Positions 17,858 through 27,999 are shown, numbered from the stretch's first letter. The stretch: 64,000 nucleotides of DNA from Alkalibacterium pelagium (GCF_900109325.1 NZ_FNZU01000014.1:21729-85728); one strand, 5' to 3'. Notes: generated by a model not told the origin, from the letters alone. A program made the numbers and translations.

Positions 17858-18463
17858 ATGCAGATAACAACTTATAACAACAATGGACTGAATGATGTCC
17901 TGATGATCCAGTTCCAGAAAATGGAAGCAACAGCGCAGGTTCCGGAACGAAATGGAGATATCGTCTTGATCAAGTCAAAAGATGATGGAAAGGTAACAGG
18001 TATCAACCTTTTCAAAGCCTCTGACTATTTGCACGGATTGACTGACGGTCCAGTTGAACTTGAGGAAGAAGCGGTGGACAAAGTGAACAGTCTGATTGCA
18101 GAGGCTGGATTTTCTATCAAACTCGAGACTGAGACATCGCCGAAATTTGTGGTAGGCTACGTGACATCATGTGAACCTGTAGAAGGCTCTGATCACCTGA
18201 ACCTGACTCAAACTGAAGTTGACAATGGTGAAATTCTACAGATTGTCTGTGGTGCCGCGAATATTGCTAAAGGACAGAAAGTTGTGGTAGCCCGCACCGG
18301 TGCGGTGATGCCTGATGGAATGGTTATCTGGCCTGGTGAACTTAAAGGCATAGAAAGTAACGGCATGATCTGTTCAGCTGGAGAACTAGGACTGCCTCAG
18401 GAAGGCAAAGGAATTATGGTCCTTTCAGAAGATGCAGAAGTGGGTACAGCTTTTTCAGCTTAA
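17858..18463 (+). CDS. ytpR: YtpR family tRNA-binding (EMAP/OB-fold) protein
   Basis: A 201-residue protein. The N-terminal part (1-90) is specific to YtpR; residues about 94-200 form a tRNA-binding OB fold like the N-terminus of PheRS beta, with VGYVTSCEPVEGSDHLN, QIVCGAANIAKGQKVVVA and the NGMICSAGELGL block. Its cellular role is not defined. It stands between pepA and the small gene that occupies the sftA position ahead of murC. The start has TAAGGAG at a normal distance. Confidence 0.92.
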   Translation: MQITTYNNNGLNDVLMIQFQKMEATAQVPERNGDIVLIKSKDDGKVTGINLFKASDYLHGLTDGPVELEEEAVDKVNSLIAEAGFSIKLETETSPKFVVGYVTSCEPVEGSDHLNLTQTEVDNGEILQIVCGAANIAKGQKVVVARTGAVMPDGMVIWPGELKGIESNGMICSAGELGLPQEGKGIMVLSEDAEVGTAFSA

Positions 18464-18496
18464 TGATCTGTTATTACTAGAGAAGGAGGAGAAATA

Positions 18497-19075
18497 GTGT
18501 CTTCAAAGTATAGAGAGTTCTTTGAATCATCGAAGAAAAACAGGCCGGAGAGTAAATCTGATGAACAGTCACTTTCTTTTAAAGACACGTACACACTTCC
18601 TGGCGAAGTTAAGCGAAAGGAAGAAATCAAGAGAGAGTTCAAAGAGTATCTGGAACATCCTCAGGAATCTTACAACAGAACATACATCGATCCTCCTTTT
18701 GAAGCAAGTAAAGTCCCGTCGCCGGTGTACGGTTACAATAAACCGCCCAGGCAGAGAAAAAAGCCGACGATCGATTATGGTGTGCTTAAACAGGAGATGC
18801 AGAAAAAACCTGAAGAATTCCTTGTTCTAGAAGAACATGCCACTCAGTCTCTGAAAGAAAAATGGGGCTGGACGAGTGAATCCGAGCCATTTTCAGATCT
18901 GCCCGATCAAATGAAAATCCAAAAAGCTAAGTCAGTTGTTCGTGAAAAGACAAAAAAGACATATGGTCTTCACCGGACATTAGCTTCGATCATGGATGAT
19001 GACAGAAATGACAGCATCAATAGACGAAGTGAGGTCCCTGGACTGTTCGGAAAAGATGACTCCGGAAAAAGATAA
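18497..19075 (+). CDS. Small soluble protein in the sftA position, possibly a motor-less SftA N-terminal remnant
   Basis: A 192-residue hydrophilic protein from GTG 18497 with AAGGAGGAG six bases upstream. It is rich in Lys, Glu, Ser and Pro and largely disordered, with no membrane helix and no ATPase motif. Near residues 74-85 it reads KVPSPVYGYNKP, resembling the PSPIYG-type segment I recall from the N-terminal linker of the DNA translocase SftA/YtpS. In B. subtilis sftA sits exactly between ytpR and murC, as this gene does. The likeness is from memory and not aligned, so homology is an inference. Confidence 0.55.
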   Translation: MSSKYREFFESSKKNRPESKSDEQSLSFKDTYTLPGEVKRKEEIKREFKEYLEHPQESYNRTYIDPPFEASKVPSPVYGYNKPPRQRKKPTIDYGVLKQEMQKKPEEFLVLEEHATQSLKEKWGWTSESEPFSDLPDQMKIQKAKSVVREKTKKTYGLHRTLASIMDDDRNDSINRRSEVPGLFGKDDSGKR

Positions 19076-19166
19076 ATAAATGTACTGGCTTTTTTGATTC
19101 ATTTCAATTATAGTATATAACGATGTAAATTTTACAGATCTGAATTTAATGGAGGATTTTTAACGA

Positions 19167-20495
19167 ATGAATCAGGAAACAATCTACCACTTTGTGGGAA
19201 TTAAAGGATCAGGTATGAGTGCGCTGGCTTTGATCCTTCATGATAAAGGATTCAAAGTTCAGGGGTCAGATGTTAAAAAATACTTCTTTACTCAAAAAAA
19301 TCTAGAAGATAATCATATCCCTATCTATTTATTTGACGAAGCAAATATTAAAGAAGGCATGACTGTCATAGCAGGCAATGCTTTTCCGGATACACATGAA
19401 GAGATAAGTAAAGCTCTTGAATTGGGGCTGCCCGTGAAAAGATACCACGACTTTCTTGGGGAGCTGAGCGATCAGTTTACCAGTGTAGCTATAACTGGCT
19501 CACATGGGAAGACCAGTACTACCGGCCTTCTTTCTCATGTACTAAGTGGAATCAAGCCGACCAGTTACCTTATTGGAGATGGAACAGGTCGAGGCGAAAA
19601 GGATGCTGAGTATTTTATTCTCGAAGCCTGTGAATATAGGCGTCATTTTCTGGCATATAAATCAGACTATGCACTGATCACTAACATTGATTTTGATCAT
19701 CCGGACTATTATACGAGCATAGAAGATGTGCAGGATGCGTTTCTTTCATTCTCACAGCAGATCAAAAAAGCAATTTTTGCCTGCGGTGATGACGCGAGAC
19801 TTCAGGAACTGCATGCTTCTGTCCCTATCGTCTATTATGGCTTTGATGAATATAACGATTTTCAGGCCAAGAATCTTGAGCGAACGACTGAAGGGTCTAC
19901 GTTCGATGTGTTTGTCAGAGGAGATTTCTACGGCAAATTCTTCATTCCATCGTATGGAAAGCATAACATCCAGAATGCGCTGGGAGTTATCGCGTTCTCA
20001 CATTATGAAGGACTTGATCAGGATAAAGTTCAGGAAAGACTTCAGTCATTTAAAGGTGTAAAAAGACGCTTTACTGAAAAAAATGTAATGGATACAGTCA
20101 TCATCGATGACTATGCGCATCATCCTGCAGAAATAAGAGCCACTCTTGACGCTGCTCATCAGAAATACCCTGACAGAGAAATTGTGGCTGTCTTTCAGCC
20201 GCACACTTTCAGTAGAACCGTTGCGCTTTTAGATGAATTTGGTGAAGCTCTTGATCTGGCTGATGCTGTCTATCTATGCGACATTTTCACGTCTGCAAGA
20301 GAACAGGAAGGAACTGTAACGATCAGGGACCTACTGGATAAAACTGAAAAAGGTAAGGACATCATTTCAGAAGAAGATATGTCAGCTCTGTTGAAACATA
20401 AGAACCAGGTTGTCGTTTTCATGGGCGCTGGTGATGTTGATAAATTCGAACATGCTTTCGAAGTTATTTTAAGCCAGTCGGAAGCCAAAAATTAA
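19167..20495 (+). CDS. murC: UDP-N-acetylmuramate--L-alanine ligase MurC
   Basis: Adds the first amino acid to UDP-MurNAc in the cytoplasm. The 442 residues show the N-terminal [11 protein letters not shown] nucleotide motif (11-21), the ATP-binding [10 protein letters not shown] (about 110-119), the central DFDHPDYY, and C-terminal [14 protein letters not shown] and FQPHTFSRT, all MurC signatures. GGAGGA precedes the ATG. A possible promoter TTGATT-16-TATAAC spans 19094-19121, so murC may be transcribed separately from ytpR. Confidence 0.96.
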   Translation: MNQETIYHFVGIKGSGMSALALILHDKGFKVQGSDVKKYFFTQKNLEDNHIPIYLFDEANIKEGMTVIAGNAFPDTHEEISKALELGLPVKRYHDFLGELSDQFTSVAITGSHGKTSTTGLLSHVLSGIKPTSYLIGDGTGRGEKDAEYFILEACEYRRHFLAYKSDYALITNIDFDHPDYYTSIEDVQDAFLSFSQQIKKAIFACGDDARLQELHASVPIVYYGFDEYNDFQAKNLERTTEGSTFDVFVRGDFYGKFFIPSYGKHNIQNALGVIAFSHYEGLDQDKVQERLQSFKGVKRRFTEKNVMDTVIIDDYAHHPAEIRATLDAAHQKYPDREIVAVFQPHTFSRTVALLDEFGEALDLADAVYLCDIFTSAREQEGTVTIRDLLDKTEKGKDIISEEDMSALLKHKNQVVVFMGAGDVDKFEHAFEVILSQSEAKN

Positions 20496-20621
20496 TATTA
20501 GTCTATAGAGAATGGCCTTCAAGCTCCCTCTGCATACAATAGTGGTATAATACTTATTGTATAGGGAGTTTAAGGACGTTCTCTTTTTCTATTGCACAAA
20601 TTTTGATACTATAGGTTTAGG

Positions 20622-23309
20622 ATGAATAACTGGGAGTTGAAAAGATTGGCTGATAAAAAGAAATTACTGCTCATAGACGGGCACAGTGTGGCATTCAGAG
20701 CTTTTTATGGTCTGCATAGCCAGCTGGAACGAATGAAGAATAGAAACGGACTGCACACCAATGCGCTTTATGGCTTTCATAACATGCTTGAAGTGATTGT
20801 GAACAAGGAACAGCCGACACATGCACTCGTGGCTTTTGATGCAGGAAAGACTACATTCAGACACGAGTATTTCGACGACTATAAAGGCGGTCGGTCAAAA
20901 ATGCCGTCTGAATTTTCTGAACAGATTCCCTTTATGAAAGATCTCCTTAAAGGGTTCGGTCTGCAGAGCTATCAGCTTGAAAACTATGAAGCAGATGACA
21001 TCATAGGAACGCTGGCTAAAGAGGCTGAAGAAAACGGTTTTGAGGTCGTGATTCTGACCGGAGACAGGGACCTTACTCAGCTTGCTTCGGATGCCATTCG
21101 GGTGGATATCACTAAAAAAGGAGTCAGCGACTTAAAAGAACACACCAAACAGTCGATTCAGGAAGAAATGGGAATCGATCCGATTCAGATTATCGACATG
21201 AAAGGACTGGCAGGAGATGCCTCAGACAATATTCCAGGAGTGACCAAGATCGGTGATAAAACTGCTCTCAAGTTACTGCACGAATATGGGTCGGTTGAGA
21301 ACCTTTATGAGAATATCGAAGCGATGAAAAAGTCCAAACGAAAAGAATATCTGATCAATGAGAAGGAAACGGCATTTCTAAGTAAAAAACTGGCAACCAT
21401 CGATACTAATGCACCAATTGAAGTAAAACTGGACAATCTGACATACAGCGGATTGAGTATGGAGGATCTTATCTCTTTCTATAAAGAAATGGATTTCAAT
21501 TCTCATTTGCAGAAACTCGATACGTCAGAATATATGGAGCAGCTGGCCGAAGATGCTGTGGAGGTCGAATATACTTTCTTAAATGAACTGTCGTCTTCTC
21601 ACTTCTCTTCAAATATGGCTATGTATATCGAAATGTTGAATGAGAACTATCATCATGCTGAAATCGTCTCAATTGCCTGGGGAAATGATGAGAGTATTTA
21701 TGTGACCGATCCTCAGACTGCTTTTGCATCTGATGCTTTCAAGGCGTGGATCGAAGATGAAGACAGCAGTAAAGTGCTGTATGATGCTAAACGCACCTAT
21801 GTCGCTTTGAATAATAAAGGGATGACCCTTAAAGGCATTACATTCGATATCATGTTAGCGTCCTATTTACTTACAGCTGAAGACAGCAGCAGTGGGGATA
21901 TCGTTGATGTAGCCAGAAAACATAATTACGACCATATCACGCCTGATGAAGTTGTTTATGGAAAAGGGAAAAAAATAAAAGTGCCTGAAGATAGTGCTCT
22001 TATGCATGATCATATGGCGCGTAAGGTTTTAGGCATCTATCATCTGTCAGATTCGATGGACAAACAGCTGAAAGAAAACGAGCAGGAAGATCTGCTTAAA
22101 GAAATGGAACTGCCTCTGGCCATAGTGCTTGCTGATATGGAGATACAAGGCATCACTGTCGACGCAGAGCGGCTGGAACGAATGAAAGAAGAATTTGGTA
22201 CGACGCTTGAATCTATCGAAGAAAGAATTTATGAAGAAGCCGGAGAAACGTTCAATATCAATTCTCCTAAACAGTTGGGTGTGATATTGTTCGAGAAAAT
22301 GGGTTATCCAGTCATCAAGAAAACTAAGACCGGATATTCTACTGCACAGGATGTACTCGAAAAGCTGAAGGATGAGGCACCAATCGTTGAACATATTCTA
22401 CAGTATCGTCAGATTGCCAAAATACAGTCCACCTATATTGAGGGGCTGCTGAAAGTTATCGATCCGCAGACGAGCAAGATTCATACACGCTATCTTCAGA
22501 CCGTTGCACGTACTGGGCGACTGAGCTCTGTGGATCCTAATCTGCAGAATATCCCCGTCCGTCTTGAGGAAGGGCGTAAGATTCGTCAAGCCTTTATTCC
22601 TAGAGAAAAAGGCTGGAAAATATTTGCCTCGGATTACTCGCAGATCGAACTTCGTATTCTCGCGCATATTTCAGAAGATGATCATTTGATCAAAGCCTTC
22701 CTGGATGACGAAGATATCCATACAACGACGGCTATGCGTGTTTTCGATATCGATACTCCCGAAAAAGTTACATCTGATATGAGGCGTGAAGCCAAGGCTG
22801 TCAATTTCGGAATAGTATACGGTATCAGCGACTACGGTCTTTCACAGAACCTGAATATTACACGTAAGGAAGCAAAAGACTATATCGATACGTACTTTGA
22901 CCGTTTCCCGGGTGTGAAGGAATTTATTGACACTGTAATCAGAGAGGCCAAAGAAAACGGCTTTGTCGAAACATTGTTCCACCGTCGCAGGTATCTGCCG
23001 GACATCAATTCACGCAATTTCAATTTAAGATCTTTTGCGGAGCGTACGGCTATGAATACACCGATTCAGGGAAGTGCGGCAGACATCCTTAAAATGGCTA
23101 TGATAGAAATGGCTAAACGGATGAAAGAAGAAAATCTGGAAGCTACCATGCTTCTTCAGGTTCACGATGAACTGATATTCGAAGTACCTGAACATGAGAT
23201 GGACAAGCTGGAATCTCTTGTAAAAGAAGTGATGGAAAAAACAGTTGAGCTGTCTGTTCCTCTGAAAGTTGAGAGCAGCGCAGGAGATAACTGGTATCAA
23301 GCTAAATAG
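20622..23309 (+). CDS. polA: DNA polymerase I
   Basis: Removes RNA primers and fills gaps. Three domains in 895 residues: N-terminal 5'-3' nuclease (DGHSVAFRAFYG, YEADDIIGTLA, GLAGDASDNIPGV), a middle 3'-5' exonuclease-like domain, and the polymerase with SDYSQIELRILAH, RREAKAVNFGIVYG and LQVHDELIFEVP. In the middle domain the first metal-binding motif reads MYIEML, where a proofreading enzyme has D-x-E, so proofreading is probably lost, as in B. subtilis. The ATG 20622 has a poor site; an in-frame TTG at 20646 is ten bases after GGGAG and may be the real start. Confidence 0.96.
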   Translation: MNNWELKRLADKKKLLLIDGHSVAFRAFYGLHSQLERMKNRNGLHTNALYGFHNMLEVIVNKEQPTHALVAFDAGKTTFRHEYFDDYKGGRSKMPSEFSEQIPFMKDLLKGFGLQSYQLENYEADDIIGTLAKEAEENGFEVVILTGDRDLTQLASDAIRVDITKKGVSDLKEHTKQSIQEEMGIDPIQIIDMKGLAGDASDNIPGVTKIGDKTALKLLHEYGSVENLYENIEAMKKSKRKEYLINEKETAFLSKKLATIDTNAPIEVKLDNLTYSGLSMEDLISFYKEMDFNSHLQKLDTSEYMEQLAEDAVEVEYTFLNELSSSHFSSNMAMYIEMLNENYHHAEIVSIAWGNDESIYVTDPQTAFASDAFKAWIEDEDSSKVLYDAKRTYVALNNKGMTLKGITFDIMLASYLLTAEDSSSGDIVDVARKHNYDHITPDEVVYGKGKKIKVPEDSALMHDHMARKVLGIYHLSDSMDKQLKENEQEDLLKEMELPLAIVLADMEIQGITVDAERLERMKEEFGTTLESIEERIYEEAGETFNINSPKQLGVILFEKMGYPVIKKTKTGYSTAQDVLEKLKDEAPIVEHILQYRQIAKIQSTYIEGLLKVIDPQTSKIHTRYLQTVARTGRLSSVDPNLQNIPVRLEEGRKIRQAFIPREKGWKIFASDYSQIELRILAHISEDDHLIKAFLDDEDIHTTTAMRVFDIDTPEKVTSDMRREAKAVNFGIVYGISDYGLSQNLNITRKEAKDYIDTYFDRFPGVKEFIDTVIREAKENGFVETLFHRRRYLPDINSRNFNLRSFAERTAMNTPIQGSAADILKMAMIEMAKRMKEENLEATMLLQVHDELIFEVPEHEMDKLESLVKEVMEKTVELSVPLKVESSAGDNWYQAK

Positions 23310-23315
23310 CATTAA

Positions 23316-23346
23316 AAGAGCGGGAGCAGTCTCGCTTCTTTTATTG
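23316..23346 (+). terminator. Weak terminator/attenuator between polA and mutM
   Basis: AAGAGCGGGAG and the facing TCTCGCTTCTTTT form an imperfect stem around CAG, followed by TTTTATT. It probably lowers rather than stops transcription into mutM. Confidence 0.5.
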
Positions 23347-23375
23347 GAAAAAACAAAAGGAAATGAGAGAATAAT

Positions 23376-24197
23376 ATGCCTGAATTGCCGGAAGTTGAAA
23401 GTGTCAGAAATGGTTTAGTCGATCTCGTCAGTGAGAGAACGATCGGCAAAGTCACTGTACGCTGGGACAACATTATCAAAGAACCTGAGAGTCGGCTATT
23501 CCAGAAAAAACTGGAAGGCCAGACAATTGAAACGATTAGAAGAAGAGGCAAGTTTCTTCTTTTTATCCTGACTGATTATGTTTTGATCAGCCATTTGAGG
23601 ATGGAAGGGAAATTCAGATTAGAAAAAGCAGCGACTCCGTTAACTAAGCATACCCATGTTATTTTCAGCCTTGATGATGGACAGGAGCTGCGTTATCTTG
23701 ACGTCAGAAAGTTCGGGAAAATGAGTCTCATCAATAAAGGGGACCTGCTAAACCATCCTTCGCTGACCAGCCTTGGACCGGAACCGGTCGAAGAGGATCT
23801 GAGCATCAAATGGATGACAGATTACCTCTCAGGGAAAAAACGGGTAATAAAAGCTTGTCTGCTTGATCAGAAGCTGGTAGCAGGTGTAGGGAATATTTAC
23901 GCAGATGAAATTCTGTATGATGCAGGTGTTCGCCCGGATCGTTCAGCTTCTTCGCTAACTGATGAAGAAATCAGTGTGCTGAGATCCTCGATTGTGAGGA
24001 TAATGAAAGAAGCTGTCGAAGCAGGAGGAACGACTATCCGAACTTACGCCAACGCTTACGGAAGAGAAGGCAGTTTTCAGAATAGCTTAAAAATCTATGG
24101 AAAAGTTGGATCCGACTGTCCGATCTGCCATACACCATTTCTTAAAACTAAAATCGCACAGAGAGGGACGCACTACTGCCCAATCTGTCAGTCATAG
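23376..24197 (+). CDS. mutM: Formamidopyrimidine-DNA glycosylase MutM (Fpg)
   Basis: Removes oxidised purines such as 8-oxoguanine and cleaves the abasic site. The mature N-terminus PELPEVE provides catalytic Pro and Glu. The family's VAGVGNIYADEILYDAGVRP helix-two-turn-helix segment is present, and the C-terminal zinc finger has C-P-I-C and C-P-I-C pairs. At 273 residues it is complete. The ATG follows AAATGAGAG, and coaE begins 16 bases after the stop, as in other Bacilli. Confidence 0.96.
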   Translation: MPELPEVESVRNGLVDLVSERTIGKVTVRWDNIIKEPESRLFQKKLEGQTIETIRRRGKFLLFILTDYVLISHLRMEGKFRLEKAATPLTKHTHVIFSLDDGQELRYLDVRKFGKMSLINKGDLLNHPSLTSLGPEPVEEDLSIKWMTDYLSGKKRVIKACLLDQKLVAGVGNIYADEILYDAGVRPDRSASSLTDEEISVLRSSIVRIMKEAVEAGGTTIRTYANAYGREGSFQNSLKIYGKVGSDCPICHTPFLKTKIAQRGTHYCPICQS

Positions 24198-24213
24198 GAA
24201 CAGGGGGAAAACG

Positions 24214-24810
24214 ATGACTTTTATTCTAGGTTTAACAGGAGGTATTGCAACTGGGAAGTCCACGGTCAGCCGCTTCTTTGAGTCTCAAGGCATTCCTGTA
24301 GTGGATGCAGATAAGGGAGCCAGACTCGTAATGGAACCAGGTCAGGCAGCCTACCATGCGGTTGTGAAGGCATTCGGCCAGGAGATATTAACAGAAGACG
24401 GAGCGGTAGACCGGACTGGACTTGGCGCTATTGTGTTCAACGATCCTGCTAAATTAAGTAAACTGAATGAGACCGTTCATAGTCATGTTCTGAACTGGAT
24501 CAGGGATGAAAAAAGTAAGCTGATCAAAGCTGACCACTCAATGATTGTTCTGGATATTCCTCTGCTCTATGAAATTGGGCTTGAAAGTGAAGTGGATGCA
24601 GTTATGGTGGTTTATGTTGACCCGCAGACTCAGCTGAAACGGCTGATGAAAAGAGACGGCCTCAGTGATAGAGATGCTCAGAAACGGATCGATGCACAGA
24701 AATCAATAGACATCAAGGCTGAAAAAGCAGATGTCATCATCGACAACAGGGGCAGTATTGAGGAAACGGAAGATCAGCTGAGAACTTGGCTTGACTATAA
24801 TGGGTATTAG
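24214..24810 (+). CDS. coaE: Dephospho-CoA kinase
   Basis: Last step of coenzyme A synthesis, phosphorylating dephospho-CoA. I start it at ATG 24214 (MTFILGLTGG) with AGGGGGAAAA just upstream; a frame open from 24097 overlaps mutM and has no support. The 198 residues contain the P-loop GGIATGKST (9-17), VVDADKGAR, LDIPLLYE and the LMKRDGLS lid, all CoaE features. It lies between mutM and nrdR in the replication/repair cluster. Confidence 0.95.
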   Translation: MTFILGLTGGIATGKSTVSRFFESQGIPVVDADKGARLVMEPGQAAYHAVVKAFGQEILTEDGAVDRTGLGAIVFNDPAKLSKLNETVHSHVLNWIRDEKSKLIKADHSMIVLDIPLLYEIGLESEVDAVMVVYVDPQTQLKRLMKRDGLSDRDAQKRIDAQKSIDIKAEKADVIIDNRGSIEETEDQLRTWLDYNGY

Positions 24811-24870
24811 TTAGAGCCTGGAAATGTGGTATACTGTCAGTAAATATTTAATAGTAAAGGACTGAACAAT

Positions 24871-25335
24871 ATGCATTGTCCTAAATGTCAACACAACGGA
24901 AGCAGAGTAGTGGACAGCCGACCGGCAGATGATGGGAAAGCAATTAGACGCAGGAGAGAATGTGAGAACTGCCTCTTCCGCTTTACAACATTTGAACGTA
25001 TTGAACAGAGCCCTGTCCTTGTTGTGAAGAAAAACGGGAATAGAGAAGAATTCAGTCGTGAGAAACTACTGAGAGGCATCCGTAGAGCCTGTGAAAAAAG
25101 ACCTGTAGCTGCAGCTGCACAGGAAAAAATTGTAAATAAAGTAGAATATAAAATCAGAGACAATGGAGCCAATGAAGTTCCCTCAACTAAAATTGGAGAA
25201 TACGTGATGGAAGAACTGGCAGAACTGGATGACGTGGCCTACATCCGCTTTGCAAGTGTGTATAGACAATTCAAGGATATTGGTGTCTTTATGCAGGAAA
25301 TGCAGGAACTTGAGAAAAAGAGAAAAGAACATTAA
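24871..25335 (+). CDS. nrdR: Transcriptional repressor NrdR
   Basis: Zn- and ATP/dATP-binding repressor of ribonucleotide reductase genes. The 154 residues begin with a zinc ribbon (C3, C6, C31, C34) followed by an ATP-cone domain ([15 protein letters not shown] and [11 protein letters not shown]). It precedes dnaB by 25 bases, linking control of nucleotide supply to replication initiation genes, as is common in Bacilli. No nrd gene lies in the window to test for NrdR boxes. Confidence 0.96.
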   Translation: MHCPKCQHNGSRVVDSRPADDGKAIRRRRECENCLFRFTTFERIEQSPVLVVKKNGNREEFSREKLLRGIRRACEKRPVAAAAQEKIVNKVEYKIRDNGANEVPSTKIGEYVMEELAELDDVAYIRFASVYRQFKDIGVFMQEMQELEKKRKEH

Positions 25336-25360
25336 GCAAGGCTGAAAGGATCAATCAACG

Positions 25361-26749
25361 ATGACTTACCCCTGGAAAACTATGAGCCCTAAAGACAGCG
25401 TACATCTGATCAGGTTGACGATGTTATCTGATGTGCATATAAGAGCACTTCATAACTTATACCAGCCACTTCTTGGAAAAGACGCTGTCAGCCTTTTTAT
25501 GACACTTAAAGAAACACTCGATCAGACCATTGAAAAAGATCTGATGTTGTCTGATTTACTTGTACAGCTCGACTGTGGTGTGAAAGAGTTTTACGAGGCA
25601 AGAATCAGGCTGGAAGCTTACGGCCTTATCAGAGTCTATGTACATGATTCTGATTCGACACGTTTTGCTATCGGTTTAAGTTGTCCTATGCTGCCTGAAC
25701 AGTTCTTCAAAGATCCGATGATGAAGATGATGCTCACTGAAAAAGTAGGTGAGCGACTGACAGACGACTTGCAAAAAAGATTCAAGGTTCATGATGGAAG
25801 GTTGACTGAATACAAAGAAGTCACTAAGTCATTTCTTGATGTCATCCATGTGGATATGAAGAAAATGAGTGAAGCTTCTGAAAATGAAGATGCGGAGGAA
25901 CGGTCGACTGCGATCAGTGATCAGATTATGGCAGCCGAACGATTCGACTGGTCGTTTTTCATTGAAGGTCTGAACAAGAATTATATCAGCCGCTCATCAA
26001 TCACAACTGATCTCAAACGACTGATTTATACCTTTCATACCTTATATAATATCAATGAGCTGGAGATGCAGAAATTTGTACTTGAAGCAGCAGATTTAAA
26101 CACAGGTCAGGTAGATGATCAGAAGCTGACTTCTCTAATACAAAAAGAGTATTTACAGAAGTCCAGTAGCCGAAGGAAAGCGTCCCAGGACTTAACTCAA
26201 GAGAGTGGTCATAGAGTAAGACAGCTCGAGCAAAAAGGATTTTCAAAAGAAGAAATAGAAATTATCCTGCATTCAGAGCAGGTGAGTCCTTATGCTTATC
26301 TGAAGTCGATCAAACGACAGAAAGGTGGATTCGTCTCTTCTAATGAAACGTGGCTGCTGAAAGAACTTGTTGAGAATGCGCCGTTAACTACAGCGGTGAT
26401 AAATATTCTTTTGAACTATCTGCTAATCATCAAGAATTCACCTAGCATAGAAAAAGGTCTTGCAACTAAAATAGCCAATGATTGGGCACAGAGTCAGGTT
26501 AAAACACCTGAAGATGCTATGCAGAAAGTAAAACAGCTTTATGCGTCATTCAGCCAGAAAAATCAGAAAGCAGCACCCAAAGGTAATTATTCCAAAAGTC
26601 GGAAAAATGCATCTCATGCTCGACAGGAAACCCTTCCTGACTGGGCTGTGGAAGACTCTGGAAAAGATGAACGACTCAGTTCAGAGGAAGAGGAAGCTTA
26701 CAAAGAAAGACTTAAACGAATCCGCAACAGGAAAAGTGGTGAATCATAA
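25361..26749 (+). CDS. dnaB: Replication initiation/membrane attachment protein DnaB (DnaB/DnaD family)
   Basis: In Bacilli this DnaB helps DnaD and DnaI load the helicase at oriC and restart forks; it is not the helicase. The 462 residues have the N-terminal winged-helix/oligomer domain with LIRLTMLSDVHIRALHNLYQ, a middle segment rich in charged residues, and two C-terminal DnaB/DnaD-type helical modules including the APLTTAVINILLNYLL stretch. The stop overlaps the dnaI ATG by one base (TAATG), coupling the two. The highly charged tail from about 390 is variable in the family. Confidence 0.92.
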   Translation: MTYPWKTMSPKDSVHLIRLTMLSDVHIRALHNLYQPLLGKDAVSLFMTLKETLDQTIEKDLMLSDLLVQLDCGVKEFYEARIRLEAYGLIRVYVHDSDSTRFAIGLSCPMLPEQFFKDPMMKMMLTEKVGERLTDDLQKRFKVHDGRLTEYKEVTKSFLDVIHVDMKKMSEASENEDAEERSTAISDQIMAAERFDWSFFIEGLNKNYISRSSITTDLKRLIYTFHTLYNINELEMQKFVLEAADLNTGQVDDQKLTSLIQKEYLQKSSSRRKASQDLTQESGHRVRQLEQKGFSKEEIEIILHSEQVSPYAYLKSIKRQKGGFVSSNETWLLKELVENAPLTTAVINILLNYLLIIKNSPSIEKGLATKIANDWAQSQVKTPEDAMQKVKQLYASFSQKNQKAAPKGNYSKSRKNASHARQETLPDWAVEDSGKDERLSSEEEEAYKERLKRIRNRKSGES

Positions 26750-27684
26750 TGGATAGTATAAAAGATCAGCTGGCTAAACTGATGGATTCAGGAAAAGTCA
26801 GCGACATGTTCAGTCAGATCATGAAAAAAGATGTCATGAGTGATCCGGACGTAAGAGAATTTCTTGCTGAGCATAAAGAAGCATTATCAAAAGAAGCTAT
26901 TGAAAGAAGTGCTTCTGAACTATACGAATTTGTATCCGAAAAGAAAAAAGTGCAGAACAGGAGTAACAGCCTGGCTCCGGGATATGAACCCAAGCTCATC
27001 CTGAACAATCATCGTATCGACGTGACTTATGTGCCTACACGAGAACTTCTTTCACGGCAAAAGGAAGTTAAGATCAAAAACAGGATAAAATCCCTTTATA
27101 TGCCGAAAGATCTCAAAAATGCCAGACTTGAAGAATTTGAAGCGACAAGAAAACGTCAGGCTGCTTTTGAGAAGGCAATTACATTTATAGATGACTATCT
27201 TGAATCGCCTCGTTCATATCATAAAGGTCTCTATCTTCAAGGACCATTTGGTGTAGGTAAGACTTTCCTTCTGGGGGCCATGGCTCATGAACTGTCGCAG
27301 CATGGCCATTCAACTACGCTGGTTCATTTTCCTACCTTTGCAGTTGAAATGAAAAACGCTATCGGGAATAATACGACAGAAGATAAGATGGAAAAACTCA
27401 AACGCGCGAAGATACTGATGATCGATGATATTGGAGCAGATTCCATGTCGTCCTGGATAAGAGATGATGTACTTGGTGTCATTCTTCAATTCAGGATGCA
27501 GGAAGAGCTGCCGACATTCTTTACATCAAACTTCAGTATGGATCAGCTTGAAAAAGAACACCTGAGTGTGACGCAACGGGGTGAAAGAGAGCCTCTTAAA
27601 GCGAAGCGGATTATGGAGCGTATCCGTTTTCTGTCTGAGGAAGTGGAAATGTCAGGAGATAATCGACGTCAAAATAAAAGTTGA
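26749..27684 (+). CDS. dnaI: Primosomal protein DnaI (helicase loader)
   Basis: AAA+ ATPase that loads the replicative helicase. The 311 residues have an N-terminal helicase-binding region (1-130) and a AAA+ core with Walker A GPFGVGKT (165-172), Walker B LMIDDIGAD (about 223-231), and an arginine-rich sensor region near KRIMERIRFL. It overlaps dnaB by one base. Its stop at 27682-27684 lies inside the -35 box of the thrS leader promoter. Confidence 0.95.
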   Translation: MDSIKDQLAKLMDSGKVSDMFSQIMKKDVMSDPDVREFLAEHKEALSKEAIERSASELYEFVSEKKKVQNRSNSLAPGYEPKLILNNHRIDVTYVPTRELLSRQKEVKIKNRIKSLYMPKDLKNARLEEFEATRKRQAAFEKAITFIDDYLESPRSYHKGLYLQGPFGVGKTFLLGAMAHELSQHGHSTTLVHFPTFAVEMKNAIGNNTTEDKMEKLKRAKILMIDDIGADSMSSWIRDDVLGVILQFRMQEELPTFFTSNFSMDQLEKEHLSVTQRGEREPLKAKRIMERIRFLSEEVEMSGDNRRQNKS

Positions 27685-27709
27685 TTTGCCCTGCAAAAAG
27701 TGATAAAGT
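27681..27709 (+). promoter_or_regulatory. Promoter of the thrS T-box leader
   Basis: TTGATT (27681-27686), a 17-base spacer, TAAAGT (27704-27709). The -35 box overlaps the dnaI stop codon. Confidence 0.7.
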
Positions 27710-27714
27710 ACTAT

Positions 27715-27980
27715 CTATATCAAGAATAATACCACTTTGAGAAAGACACCATCGTTCAACAGTAATTAAAAGAGAGGAAGATCCCGGCTGAAAATCTTCC
27801 ATTAATGAACGGATGACCCCTTTCGAGTGCCGGTCCGAATAGAGTAGGATCTGCCGTATACTCTGCGTTAAAGAGCGAAGAGATTAGAATGGCTCATTGC
27901 TGTTCTATAAACTTGGGTGGAACCACGTATATTAAACGTCCCATTGGATAAGACAGCTTATTCAATGGGACTTTTTTAAT
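27715..27980 (+). ncRNA. T-box riboswitch leader of thrS
   Basis: Senses uncharged tRNA-Thr and prevents termination when threonine charging is low. The T-box core TGGGTGGAACCACG (27914-27927) is nearly consensus. Downstream, GTCCCATTG (27938-27946) pairs with CAATGGGAC (27963-27971), followed by six T, giving the terminator; the T-box core overlaps the antiterminator partner. Upstream there is a long Stem I with ATCTTCC / GGAAGAT arms. A threonine ACC at 27816-27818 may be the specifier, but I cannot fold this by eye with certainty. This explains the roughly 315 bases without a gene between dnaI and thrS. Confidence 0.9.
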
Positions 27981-27999
27981 GAAAATAGGAGGAATTGGA

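Noticed and set aside
24097..24213. N-terminal extension of coaE overlapping mutM
   Set aside because: The overlap encodes the MutM zinc finger in another frame; ATG 24214 has a ribosome site and gives the standard CoaE N-terminus.
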